DNA of 64,000 bases from Brucellaceae bacterium (GTDB taxonomy: Bacteria; Pseudomonadota; Alphaproteobacteria; Rhizobiales; Rhizobiaceae): NCBI GenBank assembly GCA_020637775.1, contig JACKJV010000006.1:62001-126000 (forward strand), in the 5' to 3' direction. Both the position numbers and the translations under genes were made by a program. Shown in pieces: positions 15,838 to 24,527 of this stretch (the first letter of the stretch is position 1; each line of letters begins with the position of its first letter). The notes below the pieces were generated by a model. That model saw only the letters and a program-made list of their open reading frames with translations. It did not search any database and was not told the origin of the DNA.

Positions 15838-16623
15838 TCAGCCGCCATAGGCGTCGAAATCGAAATACTTGTCGTTGATTTCCTTGTAGGTGCCATTGGC
15901 GCGAATGGCCTCGATGGCCTTGTTGAACTTCTCGGCCAGTTCCGTTTCGCCCTTGCGGATGGCAATGCCCGCGCCCTCGCCGTGAATGGCCGGATCGGGC
16001 GTGATGGTGCCGACGACCTTGCAGCAGTCGCCTTCCGGCGTGCCGAGGAACTCCTTGAGCACGATGATGTCGTCATTGACGGCATCGAGGCGGCCGTTGA
16101 CCAGATCGAGCTTGTACTCGTCGGCGGTCGGATAGAGCTTGACGTCGGAATCCGTGTAGGTGGCCTCGGCATAGTTGGAATGGGTGGTCGAACCCTGCAC
16201 GCCGATCACCTTGCCGGCGAGATCCTCCTTGGTCACGCCCTGGATATCGGTGTCCTTCGGCGCGACGATGGCGGGCGGCGTGTTGTAATACTTGTTGGTG
16301 AAGTCGACCTTTTCCTTGCGCTCGTCGGTGATCGACATGGAGGCGATGATGGCGTCGAACTTGCCTGCCTGGAGGGCGGGAATAATGCCGTCCCAGTCCT
16401 GGGTGACGAATTCGCAGTCGGCATTCATCTCGGCGCAGAGCGCCTTGGCGATGTCGATGTCGAAGCCGGTCAGCGTGCCGTCGGCTTCAAGATTGTTGAA
16501 GGGCGGGTAAGCGCCCTCGGTGCCGATCTTCAGCTTCATCTGGTCCTGGGCATGGGCGCCCCCCATGACAAGGGCGATGGCCGCTGTGGCGAGACCCAGC
16601 TTGAGACGGTTGGAAAACGACAT
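15838..16623 (-). CDS. Polar amino-acid ABC transporter substrate-binding protein
   Basis: A 261-residue periplasmic binding protein (SBP family 3) with signal peptide ending at GGAHA-QD. The domain begins LKIGTEGAYPPFN and contains GFDIDIAKALCAEMN, the family signature, and WDGIIPALQAGKFDAIIASM. A CC pair in EGDCCKVVG and a Cys pair CAEMNADC fit lysine/arginine/ornithine-type proteins, suggesting a basic amino-acid ligand. This is inference. The ATG at 16623 gives the signal peptide; longer frames are unsupported. It heads the SBP-HisQ-HisM operon. Confidence 0.9.
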   Translation of the reverse strand: MSFSNRLKLGLATAAIALVMGGAHAQDQMKLKIGTEGAYPPFNNLEADGTLTGFDIDIAKALCAEMNADCEFVTQDWDGIIPALQAGKFDAIIASMSITDERKEKVDFTNKYYNTPPAIVAPKDTDIQGVTKEDLAGKVIGVQGSTTHSNYAEATYTDSDVKLYPTADEYKLDLVNGRLDAVNDDIIVLKEFLGTPEGDCCKVVGTITPDPAIHGEGAGIAIRKGETELAEKFNKAIEAIRANGTYKEINDKYFDFDAYGG

Positions 16624-16769
16624 GTTGTACCTCTCTGGCGGTTGTTTTCTCGGCAGCCCGGACGGGCGCCTGGGCCGCGCCTGCAAACGGGCGCGTTGAA
16701 TGCGATAGTGATCCGGTTTGACGCGCAATTGCAACCGCGTTTTTGAACAGATGGTCAGGAAAAGCGGCT

Positions 16770-17294
16770 TCAGGGCGATTTACGCGGGGGCATGTGCAGC
16801 CCGGTCCGTTGTGCGATAAACGCGATGATTGCATCGATGTCGTCGAGGGCGAAGACGGGCAGGGCGGTTTCGACCGGGTGGTCGGCCGCAATGGCGGCGA
16901 CGTTCGGGACATGACCTGCCAGAGGGCGCCGGTCCGGCTGGCCGAGACGGCGCAGCTCGATCTTCTCGTGCGGTGCCGACTTGTAGCCCTCCACGAGCAC
17001 CAGGTCGCAGGCCGGCAGGCGCGCCAGCACGCCGGGGAGGTCCGGCTCTTGCCCGGCCATCGCCTCGGCGTCCAGCATCCAGCCGCCCGGCCAGACGAGC
17101 GCCGTGGCCATGGCGCCGGCACGGGCATGGCGGGCGCTGTCGGTTTCGGGCCCGCCGGCCATTGCCGCATGGTGGCTGTGCTTGACCGTGGCCACCCGGA
17201 CACCCCTCAGCGTGAAACCGGCGACAAGCCGCTCGGTCAGCGTCGTCTTGCCGGCGTTCTTCCAACCGGCAATTCCGAAGACGGGCGCGGTCAT
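16770..17294 (-). CDS. mobB: Molybdopterin-guanine dinucleotide biosynthesis protein MobB
   Basis: A 174-residue GTP-binding adapter that assists MobA. The P-loop GWKNAGKTTL is at residues 10-19, followed by GVRVATVKHSHH, the MobB hallmark, and LVLVEGYKSAPHEKIELRR, the Walker-B/GYK region. The start at 17294 is one base past the MobA stop, showing a two-gene mobAB operon. The frame is open further upstream across mobA, but that part is an out-of-frame shadow of mobA. Confidence 0.92.
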   Translation of the reverse strand: MTAPVFGIAGWKNAGKTTLTERLVAGFTLRGVRVATVKHSHHAAMAGGPETDSARHARAGAMATALVWPGGWMLDAEAMAGQEPDLPGVLARLPACDLVLVEGYKSAPHEKIELRRLGQPDRRPLAGHVPNVAAIAADHPVETALPVFALDDIDAIIAFIAQRTGLHMPPRKSP

Positions 17295-17295
17295 G

Positions 17296-17904
17296 TCAGC
17301 ATCCTTGCGCCATGCGCCGCCCGGCGCGGGCAAGGTCTTCGGGCGTATTGATGTTGGCGAACGGATCGCGGCCTTCCGGGCAGGGGAAGTCAGCGGTGGC
17401 AAAGGGGCCCTGGTGCAGGAAGGCCATGACGCTGCGATTGCCCGGATCCGCAAGGAATGCCGCCAGCCTGCCTCGAATCGCGAGTGGCCAAAGGGCTGCG
17501 ACCGGATGCATGCGCCCGGCGGAAGCGGCAATCGCGGGCTTGCCGTTCCCGGCGGCATCCTGGAGGCGGGCGACCAGATCGCCGGGCAGGAAAGGCGTGT
17601 CGGCGGGGACGGTGAGCAGACGGGACGGCGAAGGCCGAAGGCCGGAGCACCAGTCCAGACCCGCCAGGATGCCGGCCAGCGGCCCGGCATGGCCTTGGAT
17701 ACTGTCGCATATCACGGGCAGGCCAAAGGTGGAGAAACGCGCCGGATCGCCATTGGCGTTGATCGCCAGCGGATGGGCCTGCGCACGCAGACCGGCCACG
17801 ACGTGGCCGATCATCGGCTGTCCCGCCAGAGGCAAAAGGGCCTTGTCGCCTCCGCCCATGCGCCGCGACAGGCCGCCGGCGAGGATCAGGCCCGCGGGCT
17901 TCAT
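17296..17904 (-). CDS. mobA: Molybdenum cofactor guanylyltransferase MobA
   Basis: A 202-residue nucleotidyltransferase that transfers GMP to molybdopterin to give the MGD cofactor. The N-terminal signature LILAGGLSRRMGGGDKALLPL contains the GTP-binding loop and the lysine. ANGDPARF, DSIQGHAGPLAGILAGL and VPADTPFLPGDLV (metal-binding Asp) follow in the order known for MobA. It is immediately upstream of mobB. Together with moaA at 21.6 kb this shows that the cell makes molybdenum cofactor. Confidence 0.93.
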   Translation of the reverse strand: MKPAGLILAGGLSRRMGGGDKALLPLAGQPMIGHVVAGLRAQAHPLAINANGDPARFSTFGLPVICDSIQGHAGPLAGILAGLDWCSGLRPSPSRLLTVPADTPFLPGDLVARLQDAAGNGKPAIAASAGRMHPVAALWPLAIRGRLAAFLADPGNRSVMAFLHQGPFATADFPCPEGRDPFANINTPEDLARAGRRMAQGC

Positions 17905-17995
17905 TCCGGATCAGGCCGCAAGCGGGTTGAACGGACGTGCATCGGCATGCCGGGACTATCCGACAGGTTGAGCGCCGCGGCAAGACCAGACCTTG

Positions 17996-19231
17996 TCATT
18001 CGGGATAGCGGGCCATGCGCCAGGCCTTCAAGGCCACGAGGAAGGCCATGGCCCCGAAGGCGGCAAGCGTCATGCCGAAGCTCGTGATCTGGCTGCCGTC
18101 GCCGGCCATGATGCCGCTGATGACGGATGCGAGTGCGCCGCTGCCGACCTGCAGCGCGCCCATCAACCCGGATGCGGCACCGGCGGAGTCCGGTTTGACC
18201 GAGACGGCTGCGGCGGTGGCATTGGGAATGGTCATGCCATTGCCGATGCCGATCAGCATGGTCGGGCCGAAAAGGGCGATGGGCAGCCGGATGTCCACGA
18301 TGACGAGCAGGATGAGCGGCAGGAAAGCGCCGATCATGGAGGCCACGGCACCAAACAGCAGCATGCGGGCAAGGCCGACCCGGCGCGAATAGCGTCCGGC
18401 GATGAAATTGCCGATCATGTAACCGACTGCAGTCGCGGCGAACCACAGGCCGTAATTGGTTGGCGACATGGCGAGATAGTGGCTGGCAATGGCCGGGCCG
18501 CCACCGAGAAAACCGAAGAATATGCAGGCGGCAAAGGCGCCGGACCCGGCAAAATACCAGTAGGGGGCCGAGGACAGGAGCACGCCGTAACTGCGGAACT
18601 GGCGCGACAGCGGCTGGCCGCGCGCGGCATTGGTTTCGGGCAGGCGGGCCATGACGACCAGCGTGGCCAGCGTGCCGAGCGTGCCAAGGAACAGGAAACT
18701 GGCGCGCCAGCCATACAGGTCGTCGAGCAGGCCGCCGACCGCAGGCCCGACCATGGGCGCAACCGCCATGCCCATCGTCACGTATCCGATCATCGAGGCG
18801 GCCATGTCCCGATCGTAGAGATCGCGCACGATGGCGCGCGAAAGAACCATGCCGGTGGCCGACGCCGATTGCACGATGCGGCCCGCCAGGAACAGTGTGG
18901 CGTTGTCGGCGACAAGCGTCATGATGCTGCCGAGCACGAAAAGGAGAAAGCCGCCGATGATCAGCGGCCGGCGGCCGAACAGATCCGAAAGGGGCCCTGC
19001 GACCAGCGTTATGGCTGCCGTCATGGCCAGGTAGAGCGAGAGCCCGAGCTGTATGGTTGCGTAGGGCACGCCGAATTCTGCCGCCATGCCCGGCATGGAG
19101 GGAATGAAAATGTTGATGGCAAGCGGGCTGACCGCCGCACAAAGAACGAGAATGAAGATGTGCGGCGCGGGCGCCGGGGCAACGAGCGATGTCATGCCGC
19201 TCGCTTTAACCGGTTTGATGGGAGAGGTCAC
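17996..19231 (-). CDS. Bcr/CflA family multidrug efflux MFS transporter
   Basis: A 411-residue 12-helix carrier. Typical drug:H+ antiporter features are LAINIFIPSMPGMAAEFG in helix 1, GPLSDLFGRRPLIIGG (motif A) after helix 2, RIVQSASATGMVLSRAIVRDLYD in helix 4 and PMVGPAVGGLL (motif C) in helix 5, which places it in the Bcr/CflA subfamily. Either the ATG at 19231 or that at 19195 could start it. The substrate is unknown. It is divergent from a short reading frame and from the LysR gene. Confidence 0.9.
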   Translation of the reverse strand: MTSPIKPVKASGMTSLVAPAPAPHIFILVLCAAVSPLAINIFIPSMPGMAAEFGVPYATIQLGLSLYLAMTAAITLVAGPLSDLFGRRPLIIGGFLLFVLGSIMTLVADNATLFLAGRIVQSASATGMVLSRAIVRDLYDRDMAASMIGYVTMGMAVAPMVGPAVGGLLDDLYGWRASFLFLGTLGTLATLVVMARLPETNAARGQPLSRQFRSYGVLLSSAPYWYFAGSGAFAACIFFGFLGGGPAIASHYLAMSPTNYGLWFAATAVGYMIGNFIAGRYSRRVGLARMLLFGAVASMIGAFLPLILLVIVDIRLPIALFGPTMLIGIGNGMTIPNATAAAVSVKPDSAGAASGLMGALQVGSGALASVISGIMAGDGSQITSFGMTLAAFGAMAFLVALKAWRMARYPE

Positions 19232-19320
19232 GCCGCAAATCCTCGCCTGTCAACAATGAAACAACCGCCCGGGCGGGACGCTCCGGACGGTCGGTATGCC
19301 TGAACGGGCTTCCGCCCGTC

Positions 19321-19449
19321 TCACCGGCGGCGGAAAACGCGCTCGATGGCGCAGGCAAAGGCACGCGATTGCTCTCGCCGTGCCGCATGAATGAAATATT
19401 CGACAACATCCGGTTCTATCCGTCGGTTTGTCATGGGGTTGTAGAGCAT
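19321..19449 (-). CDS. Possible 42-residue basic small protein
   Basis: A short frame reading MLYNPMTNRRIEPDVVEYFI then HAARREQSRAFACAIERVFR and ending RRR. It begins at an ATG preceded by AGGAG at 8-base spacing and fills an otherwise empty gap. The C-terminal half is a basic amphipathic helix. I do not recognise a family; the ribosome-binding site and sensible codon use are the only support. Confidence 0.45.
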   Translation of the reverse strand: MLYNPMTNRRIEPDVVEYFIHAARREQSRAFACAIERVFRRR

Positions 19450-19578
19450 TGCAGGTCTCCTGCGTGTCAACGGCCTGGGAGGGGTGCGTTTCCGAATGCG
19501 TGGTCAGGATGAGCGATTGCCGGGCGCCGGGCAAATGGGTATTGTGCGCAAATCGGATCAGGAAATTTGAAGTGAACC

Positions 19579-20526
19579 ATGGCTTACCGTCTGCCTCCGC
19601 TCAATGCCTTGCGCGCCTTCGAGGCGGCCTCCCGGCACATGAGTTTCCAGAAGGCGGCGGAGGAACTGCATGTCACGCCCTCGGCGCTTTCCTACCAGAT
19701 CCGGCAGTTGGAGGATTTCCTGCAGACACCCTTGTTCCGCCGTCTCAACAGGGCGGTCGAACTGACCGAGCATGGCGAACGGGTGGCGCCGGGTATTTCC
19801 GATGCGTTCGAGCGGCTGCATTCGACCATGGCGCGCTTGCGCCCGGAAACGCCGCCGAACGTGCTGACGGTTTCAACCGGGCCGGCAACGGCCTCCAAGT
19901 GGCTTTCGCCGCGGGTGCACCGGTTCATCGAAACCTGGCCGGATATCGAGCTGAGGATTTCGGCGGGCCTGCGGCTGACCGACTTGCGCACGGAAGAGGT
20001 GGACGTGACCATCCGCTTCGGTGGCGGCAATTACCCCGGACTGCATGTCGAACCGCTGACGGATGAGGCGGTGCTGCCGCTGATGTCGCCACGCCTGCTG
20101 GAACAGTTGGGCGGTTCGCTGACGCCCGATGACCTGGGCCGCACCACGCTGCTGCACGACGATTCAGCGGCTTTCCTGCCGGGCAGCGTGGGCTGGAGCG
20201 AATGGCTGAAGAAGATGCGCGTCTACAATGTGGACAGCACGCGCGGCCCCCGCTTTTCCCACTCCGACCACGCGCTCGAAGCCGCGATCGACGGCGCGGG
20301 AATCGTACTTGGCCGTTTGTTCCTGGCCCAGCGCGACATCGCCTCCGGCCGCCTTGTCGCGCCCTTCGACATGATGATGCGGGCGCAGGCGAGTTTCTAT
20401 TTCTGCTGCCTTCCCGAGACGCTGGAAACGCCGAAGGTCAAGGCGTTTCACGATTTCGTCTTTGCCGAGATCGAGTCCGAACGTTCGGCACTGGAGGCGT
20501 TTCGCAAGTCCAAGCGATTCGTCTGA
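19579..20526 (+). CDS. LysR family transcriptional regulator, GcvA type
   Basis: A 315-residue LysR protein. The winged helix-turn-helix is at about residues 5-65 (LPPLNALRAFEAASRHMSFQKAAEELHVTPSALSYQIRQLE) and the effector domain follows at about 92-300. The opening 'LPPLNALRAFEAA' and 'FGGGNYPGLHVEPL' are typical of the GcvA/AmpR/TrpI-like subgroup. No target is obvious: the downstream EamA gene is convergent and the upstream small frame and MFS gene are divergent, making the MFS gene the most natural candidate target. Confidence 0.92.
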   Translation: MAYRLPPLNALRAFEAASRHMSFQKAAEELHVTPSALSYQIRQLEDFLQTPLFRRLNRAVELTEHGERVAPGISDAFERLHSTMARLRPETPPNVLTVSTGPATASKWLSPRVHRFIETWPDIELRISAGLRLTDLRTEEVDVTIRFGGGNYPGLHVEPLTDEAVLPLMSPRLLEQLGGSLTPDDLGRTTLLHDDSAAFLPGSVGWSEWLKKMRVYNVDSTRGPRFSHSDHALEAAIDGAGIVLGRLFLAQRDIASGRLVAPFDMMMRAQASFYFCCLPETLETPKVKAFHDFVFAEIESERSALEAFRKSKRFV

Positions 20527-20534
20527 TTGGCGCG

Positions 20535-21455
20535 CTACAGGCCGCGTGCCCCGGTTCTTGCCGTGCTTTCGGCCACGACATTGGCTGCGTCCTTGCGCTT
20601 GCGTTCGCGATAGATGGTGAAGATGCCCGACCCGATGATGAGCAGCGCGCCGGCTGCTGTCGGCCAGTCGGGCACCTCGCCGAAGACCAGGTAGCCGAAA
20701 AGCGCGGCCCAGACGAGGGCGCTGTAGCGGAACGGCGCGGAGGCGGACAGGTCGCCCGTGCGCATGGCGAGTGTAAGCGTCTGGTACCCGATCATCACGA
20801 AAACGGCTGCACCAACCAGGATGGCAAGCACCTGTGGCTGCATGGGCTGCCAGCCGCCGAAAGGGGCGACCAGCATTCCGCCGGTGAGCATGACCGAGAC
20901 GGCGGTGAGCGCGGAAATCTGCAGGGAGGGCACATTCGCGGGAATGGCACGGGTGGCAAGATCGCGGACGGTGCAGGAGAAGACCGTGGCGAGCACCAGC
21001 GCGGACCAGACGGAAAAGGCGCCGAAGCCAGGGCGCAGGATGATCAGCACACCGGTGAAGCCGACCGCGATGGCGCTCCAGCGCCGCCAGCCGACGGGTT
21101 CGCGGAAGACGATGGCTGCGCCCATGGTGACGGCCAGCGGCAGGGCCTGGAACAGCGAGGCCACGGAAACCAGCGGCGCATTGGCAAGCGCGACGAGGTA
21201 GGTGACCGTGGCCAGCACATCAGCGCCGGTGCGCAGCAAGACCATGGGCTGGCCGAGTCCGCGCCAGCTTTCGCGCGGTGTGTTGCGCCAGGCCAGCCAG
21301 AGGATCATGGCTGAGGCAAACAGGCCGCGCACGAGCATGACCTGGCCCATGCTGACCGATTGCGAGGCCAGCTTGGTGAGCATGTCATTGACGAGAAAAG
21401 CCGCCATGGACAGGGTCATGAACAGGGCGGCGCGGGTGTTGGGCGTCAGCAGCAC
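20535..21455 (-). CDS. DMT superfamily transporter (EamA family)
   Basis: A 306-residue carrier made of two EamA repeats of five hydrophobic helices each (first repeat residues 8-140, second about 150-285). FREPVGWRRWSAIAVGFTGVLIILRPG and FGEVPDWPTAAGALLIIGSGIFTIYRE are the characteristic repeat ends. Similarity of these segments is closest in style to S-adenosylmethionine/drug-metabolite uptake members, but substrate is not resolvable. Start is a GTG at 21455 without an evident SD; an ATG at 21419 is the alternative. Confidence 0.87.
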   Translation of the reverse strand: MLLTPNTRAALFMTLSMAAFLVNDMLTKLASQSVSMGQVMLVRGLFASAMILWLAWRNTPRESWRGLGQPMVLLRTGADVLATVTYLVALANAPLVSVASLFQALPLAVTMGAAIVFREPVGWRRWSAIAVGFTGVLIILRPGFGAFSVWSALVLATVFSCTVRDLATRAIPANVPSLQISALTAVSVMLTGGMLVAPFGGWQPMQPQVLAILVGAAVFVMIGYQTLTLAMRTGDLSASAPFRYSALVWAALFGYLVFGEVPDWPTAAGALLIIGSGIFTIYRERKRKDAANVVAESTARTGARGL

Positions 21456-21605
21456 CGGCTTTTACCGAGAATCACGCAAAGCCGAGACCCGGCAGGGCGC
21501 CCCATGCGGCCCGTGCTGTCCGATCAGCGTCTTTCCGCGTTAAACGGCTTTCGGCATCCTGAAAAGCGAAGAAAACTGATGTGACGGATGCACAGTCCTG
21601 ATGGA

Positions 21606-22616
21606 TCAGCCGCCCGTGACGCTCATGTGGCGCGAGACCGCAGGGCGGTTGTGCGTCCGGTCGATGATGAAGTCATGACCTTTCGGCTTGCGCCCGATGG
21701 CCTCGTCAATGGCTGCCGACAGAAGTTCGTTGCCTTCCGATGCGCGCAGCGGGGCACGCAGGTCGGCGGCATCGTCCTGGCCCAGGCACATGTAGAGCGT
21801 GCCTGTGCAGGTGATGCGCACGCGGTTGCAGCTTTCGCAGAAATTGTGCGTCAGCGGCGTGATGAAACCCAGCTTTCCGCCGGTCTCCTTCACCTCGACA
21901 TAGCGGGCCGGCCCGCCAGTGCGGAAAGGAATGTCGGTCAGCATGAACTGCTGTTCGAGGTCGGCGCGCAGCTTCGACAGCGGCAGATACTGGTCGGTGC
22001 GGTCCTCGCTGATCTCGCCCATGGGCATGGTTTCGATAATGGTCATGTCCATGCCCCGGCCATGGGCAAAACGCAGCATTTCGGCGATTTCGGTATCGTT
22101 GAAGCCCTTGAGCGCCACGGCGTTGAGCTTGATCTTCAGGCCGGCGCGCTCGGCCGCCTCGATGCCCTCCATCACCTTGGCGAGGTCCCCCCAGCGGGTG
22201 ATCTGGCGGAACTTGTCAGGGTCCAGCGTATCTATGGAGACATTGATCCGCCTGACCCCGCAATCGGCCAGTTCATCGGCGAAGCGGGAAAGTTGCGAGC
22301 CGTTGGTCGTCAGCGTCAACTCTTCCAGCGCTCCGGAATCCAGATGACGGGATAGCTGGCGGATCAGGTGCATGATGTTCTTGCGCACCAGCGGCTCGCC
22401 GCCGGTCAGGCGCAGCTTGCGCACGCCCTTGTCGATGAAGGCGGTACAGAGCCGGTCGAGTTCCTCCAGCGAGAGCAGGTCCTTCTTGGGCAGGAAGGTC
22501 ATGTCCTCGGCCATGCAATAGGTGCAGCGGAAATCGCAGCGGTCCGTTACCGACACGCGCAGATAGGTGACGGCACGGCCGAACGGGTCGATCATGGAAG
22601 TTCCGTTGGCGGACAT
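21606..22616 (-). CDS. moaA: GTP 3',8-cyclase MoaA (molybdenum cofactor biosynthesis)
   Basis: A 336-residue radical-SAM enzyme that converts GTP to 3',8-cyclo-GTP in the first step of molybdopterin synthesis. The SAM cluster motif CDFRCTYC is at about residues 27-34, [12 protein letters not shown] is at about 72-83, and the second C-terminal cluster ligands appear in [18 protein letters not shown]. The chain ends in MSVTGG, and the terminal Gly-Gly is the conserved catalytic tail of MoaA. The start at 22616 is chosen over 22670 because of a GGAAGGAA site and family length. Confidence 0.95.
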   Translation of the reverse strand: MSANGTSMIDPFGRAVTYLRVSVTDRCDFRCTYCMAEDMTFLPKKDLLSLEELDRLCTAFIDKGVRKLRLTGGEPLVRKNIMHLIRQLSRHLDSGALEELTLTTNGSQLSRFADELADCGVRRINVSIDTLDPDKFRQITRWGDLAKVMEGIEAAERAGLKIKLNAVALKGFNDTEIAEMLRFAHGRGMDMTIIETMPMGEISEDRTDQYLPLSKLRADLEQQFMLTDIPFRTGGPARYVEVKETGGKLGFITPLTHNFCESCNRVRITCTGTLYMCLGQDDAADLRAPLRASEGNELLSAAIDEAIGRKPKGHDFIIDRTHNRPAVSRHMSVTGG

Positions 22617-22804
22617 GGCATTCCTTCCCTCACGCTTTGCCTTGCGGCCCGAAGCCTGTTGCAAAGCCATTCACCTTGTTACCCGCATTTTGGCCAGCCG
22701 GCGCGGCTTTTCAAGGGCGACCATGCGACACGGCCTTGTCCTTTCGCGCAAAAGGCATCATTTCCCTGTTCTGGAATCATCAAGGCGAAGGGAAGGGGGC
22801 ATTG

Positions 22805-23167
22805 ATGGAAGCGCCAACGGAAATCCGGCTGTCGAAGGACAAGCGCACGCTGACAGTGACCTTTGCCGACGCATCCTACTCGTTCAGCGCGGAGATGATG
22901 CGCGTGATGTCGCCCAGCGCCGAGGTGCAGGGCCATTCACCTGCCGAACGCAAGGTCATTGGCGGCAAGCGCGACGTCGCCATCATGACCATCGTGCCGG
23001 TGGGCAATTACGCCATCCGCGTGGCTTTCGACGACATGCACGACACGGGCATCTTCACCTGGGCGTGGTTCCGTGAACACGGCCGGGCCATGGAGGCGAA
23101 GTGGCAGGCCTATCTCGATGAACTGGCCGCCAAGGGGTTGTCACGGGAGCCCAGGCGCCGGACATAG
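22805..23167 (+). CDS. DUF971 (gamma-butyrobetaine hydroxylase-like N-terminal domain) protein
   Basis: A 120-residue single-domain protein matching DUF971: EIRLSKDKRTLTVTFADASYSFSAEMMRV-MSPSAEVQGH-GNYAIRVAFDDMHDTGIFTW. In 2OG-dependent gamma-butyrobetaine hydroxylases this domain binds zinc, but stand-alone copies are often near Fe-S or molybdenum-cofactor genes. It is divergent from moaA, which fits that pattern. The frame opens at 22637, but the ATG at 22805 preceded by AAGGGGG gives the domain-only length. It is followed by the 56-bp repeat array. Confidence 0.85.
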   Translation: MEAPTEIRLSKDKRTLTVTFADASYSFSAEMMRVMSPSAEVQGHSPAERKVIGGKRDVAIMTIVPVGNYAIRVAFDDMHDTGIFTWAWFREHGRAMEAKWQAYLDELAAKGLSREPRRRT

Positions 23168-23190
23168 GCGGTTTCGAGGGGCGCGGAGGC

Positions 23191-23433
23191 CTGCAACTTC
23201 CGCTGAAACCTGGTTTCCCTCGCGCGGTTTCACGGGGATGGTAAGTCTGCAACTTCCGCTGAAACCTGGTTTCCCTCACGCGGTTTCACGGGAATGGTAA
23301 GTCTGCAACTTCCGCTGAAACCTGGTTTCCCTCACGCGGCTTCACGGGGATGGTAAGTCTGCAACTTCCGCTGAAACCTGGTTTCCCTCACGCGGTTTCA
23401 CGGGCGCGGAAGTCTGCAACTTCCGCTGAAACC
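23191..23433. repeat. Tandem direct repeat, period 56 bp, 4.3 copies, with nested palindromes
   Basis: The segment starting CTGCAACTTCCGCTGAAACC recurs at 23191, 23247, 23303, 23359 and (partial, 55 bp on) 23414. Copies differ at only a few positions. Each full unit carries GAAACC-T-GGTTTC, and a second GGTTTCA further on that can pair with the same left arm, giving two alternative hairpins. The array fills the gap between the DUF971 and UspA genes; there are no spacers, so it is not CRISPR. Confidence 0.9.
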
Positions 23434-23440
23434 GCTTGGT

Positions 23441-23854
23441 TCACCGCACGACCATGACCGAGATGTCGGCATGGGTCGCCAGCCAGCCCGCATTCGACGT
23501 GAAGAAATGGTCCAGTACGCCCGGCACATGCGAGGCCATGACGACGAGGTCGGCGCCGCTGTCGTCAATGGCTTTCATGAGGGCCTTGTCGAGATCAATG
23601 GCCGGGTCGTGGCTCGTCATGGCAAGGGCACTGCAGTCCACGCCGGACTTGCCGGCCTGTTCGGCGGCGAAGGCTTCCAGCTTTCGGCCGAATTCCTCCG
23701 GCGTATGTGCCACGGCGCCGGGCGTGCCCGCCGTCACGCCGCAATAGACGATCCTGGCGCCTTCCGTTTTTGCCATGCGTGCAGCCAGTTCCAGCGATTT
23801 TTCCAGCTTTTCCGCATGGGCAAGGTCAACGGGAACGAGAATGGTGGAATACAT
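23441..23854 (-). CDS. Universal stress protein (UspA family)
   Basis: A 137-residue single Usp domain: MYSTILVPVDLAHAEKLEKSLELAARMAK at the N-terminus and SGADLVVMASHVPGVLDHFFTSNAGWLATHADISVMVVR at the C-terminus. The C-terminal segment does not show a clear G-2x-G-9x-G(S/T) ATP motif, so it may be a non-nucleotide-binding member. The ATG at 23854 has GGAGG upstream; the longer frame lacks support. The 56-bp repeat array ends just downstream. Confidence 0.88.
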   Translation of the reverse strand: MYSTILVPVDLAHAEKLEKSLELAARMAKTEGARIVYCGVTAGTPGAVAHTPEEFGRKLEAFAAEQAGKSGVDCSALAMTSHDPAIDLDKALMKAIDDSGADLVVMASHVPGVLDHFFTSNAGWLATHADISVMVVR

Positions 23855-24010
23855 GGACTGTGCCTCCCTTATCATGGCCGCCGCAGCGGACGCCCTTGCT
23901 TCTCCAGTCAATGACAAGGGTGCCACCGTGCATTGCGAATGGTCAAGAAACGGCACGAAATGCGACCTGAAGATGCCCCTGAGCGGCGAATGGGGCGAAT
24001 TTGCCAGGGT

Positions 24011-24412
24011 TCAGTGCTTCTTCTGGTATTCGCCGACGGGCAAGCCTGCATCGCGCCAGGCGCCGAAACCGCCGGTGACATGGGCGACCGGTTCCAGGCC
24101 CATGTCCTGCAAGGTTTTCGTGGTCAGGGCCGAGCGCAGGCCCCCGGCACAGAAGAAGATGAAGCGCTTTCCGGATGCAAAAACGGGCTTGTGATAGGGG
24201 CTTTCGGGGTCGACCCAGAATTCCAGCATGCCACGCGGCGCATGCCAGGCGCCGGGAACGACGCCATCGCGCTGGAGTTCGCGCACGTCGCGAATGTCGA
24301 CAAGCAGGACATTCTCGTCCTTGGCCGCCTCGGCGGCTTCCTGCGGCGACAATGCCACGATCTCGGCATCGGCCTCTTCAATCAACTCCTTGATCCCGCG
24401 CTTCAATTTCAC
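24011..24412 (-). CDS. Rhodanese-like domain protein
   Basis: A 133-residue single-domain rhodanese. An N-terminal helix precedes VLLVDIRDVRELQRDGVVPGAWHAPRGMLEFW, the family core, and the active-site loop FFCAGGLRSALTT carries the catalytic cysteine that would accept sulfane sulfur. The start is a GTG at 24412 with AAGGGAG eight bases upstream; an in-frame ATG far upstream lies in unlikely coding sequence. Probable sulfur carrier or sulfur-sensing protein; its partner is unknown. Confidence 0.85.
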   Translation of the reverse strand: MKLKRGIKELIEEADAEIVALSPQEAAEAAKDENVLLVDIRDVRELQRDGVVPGAWHAPRGMLEFWVDPESPYHKPVFASGKRFIFFCAGGLRSALTTKTLQDMGLEPVAHVTGGFGAWRDAGLPVGEYQKKH

Positions 24413-24527
24413 AGTGATATCTCCCTTGCTCCGAAACTGGCGGCGGGCAGGGTATGTCTGTCCGGCGGGGCTTGCAAGGCGGCAGCAGCAGGCGGCGCCA
24501 TCATGGAAGGCGCCGCTCAAGGGAAGG

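Noticed and set aside
16770..17690. Extended 306-residue MobB with an extra N-terminal domain
   Set aside because: The added part overlaps mobA in another frame and has Pro/Ser/Arg-rich shadow composition; the true MobB begins at 17294.
23191..23433. CRISPR array at the 56-bp repeats
   Set aside because: Whole 56-bp units repeat with no variable spacers and no cas genes nearby.
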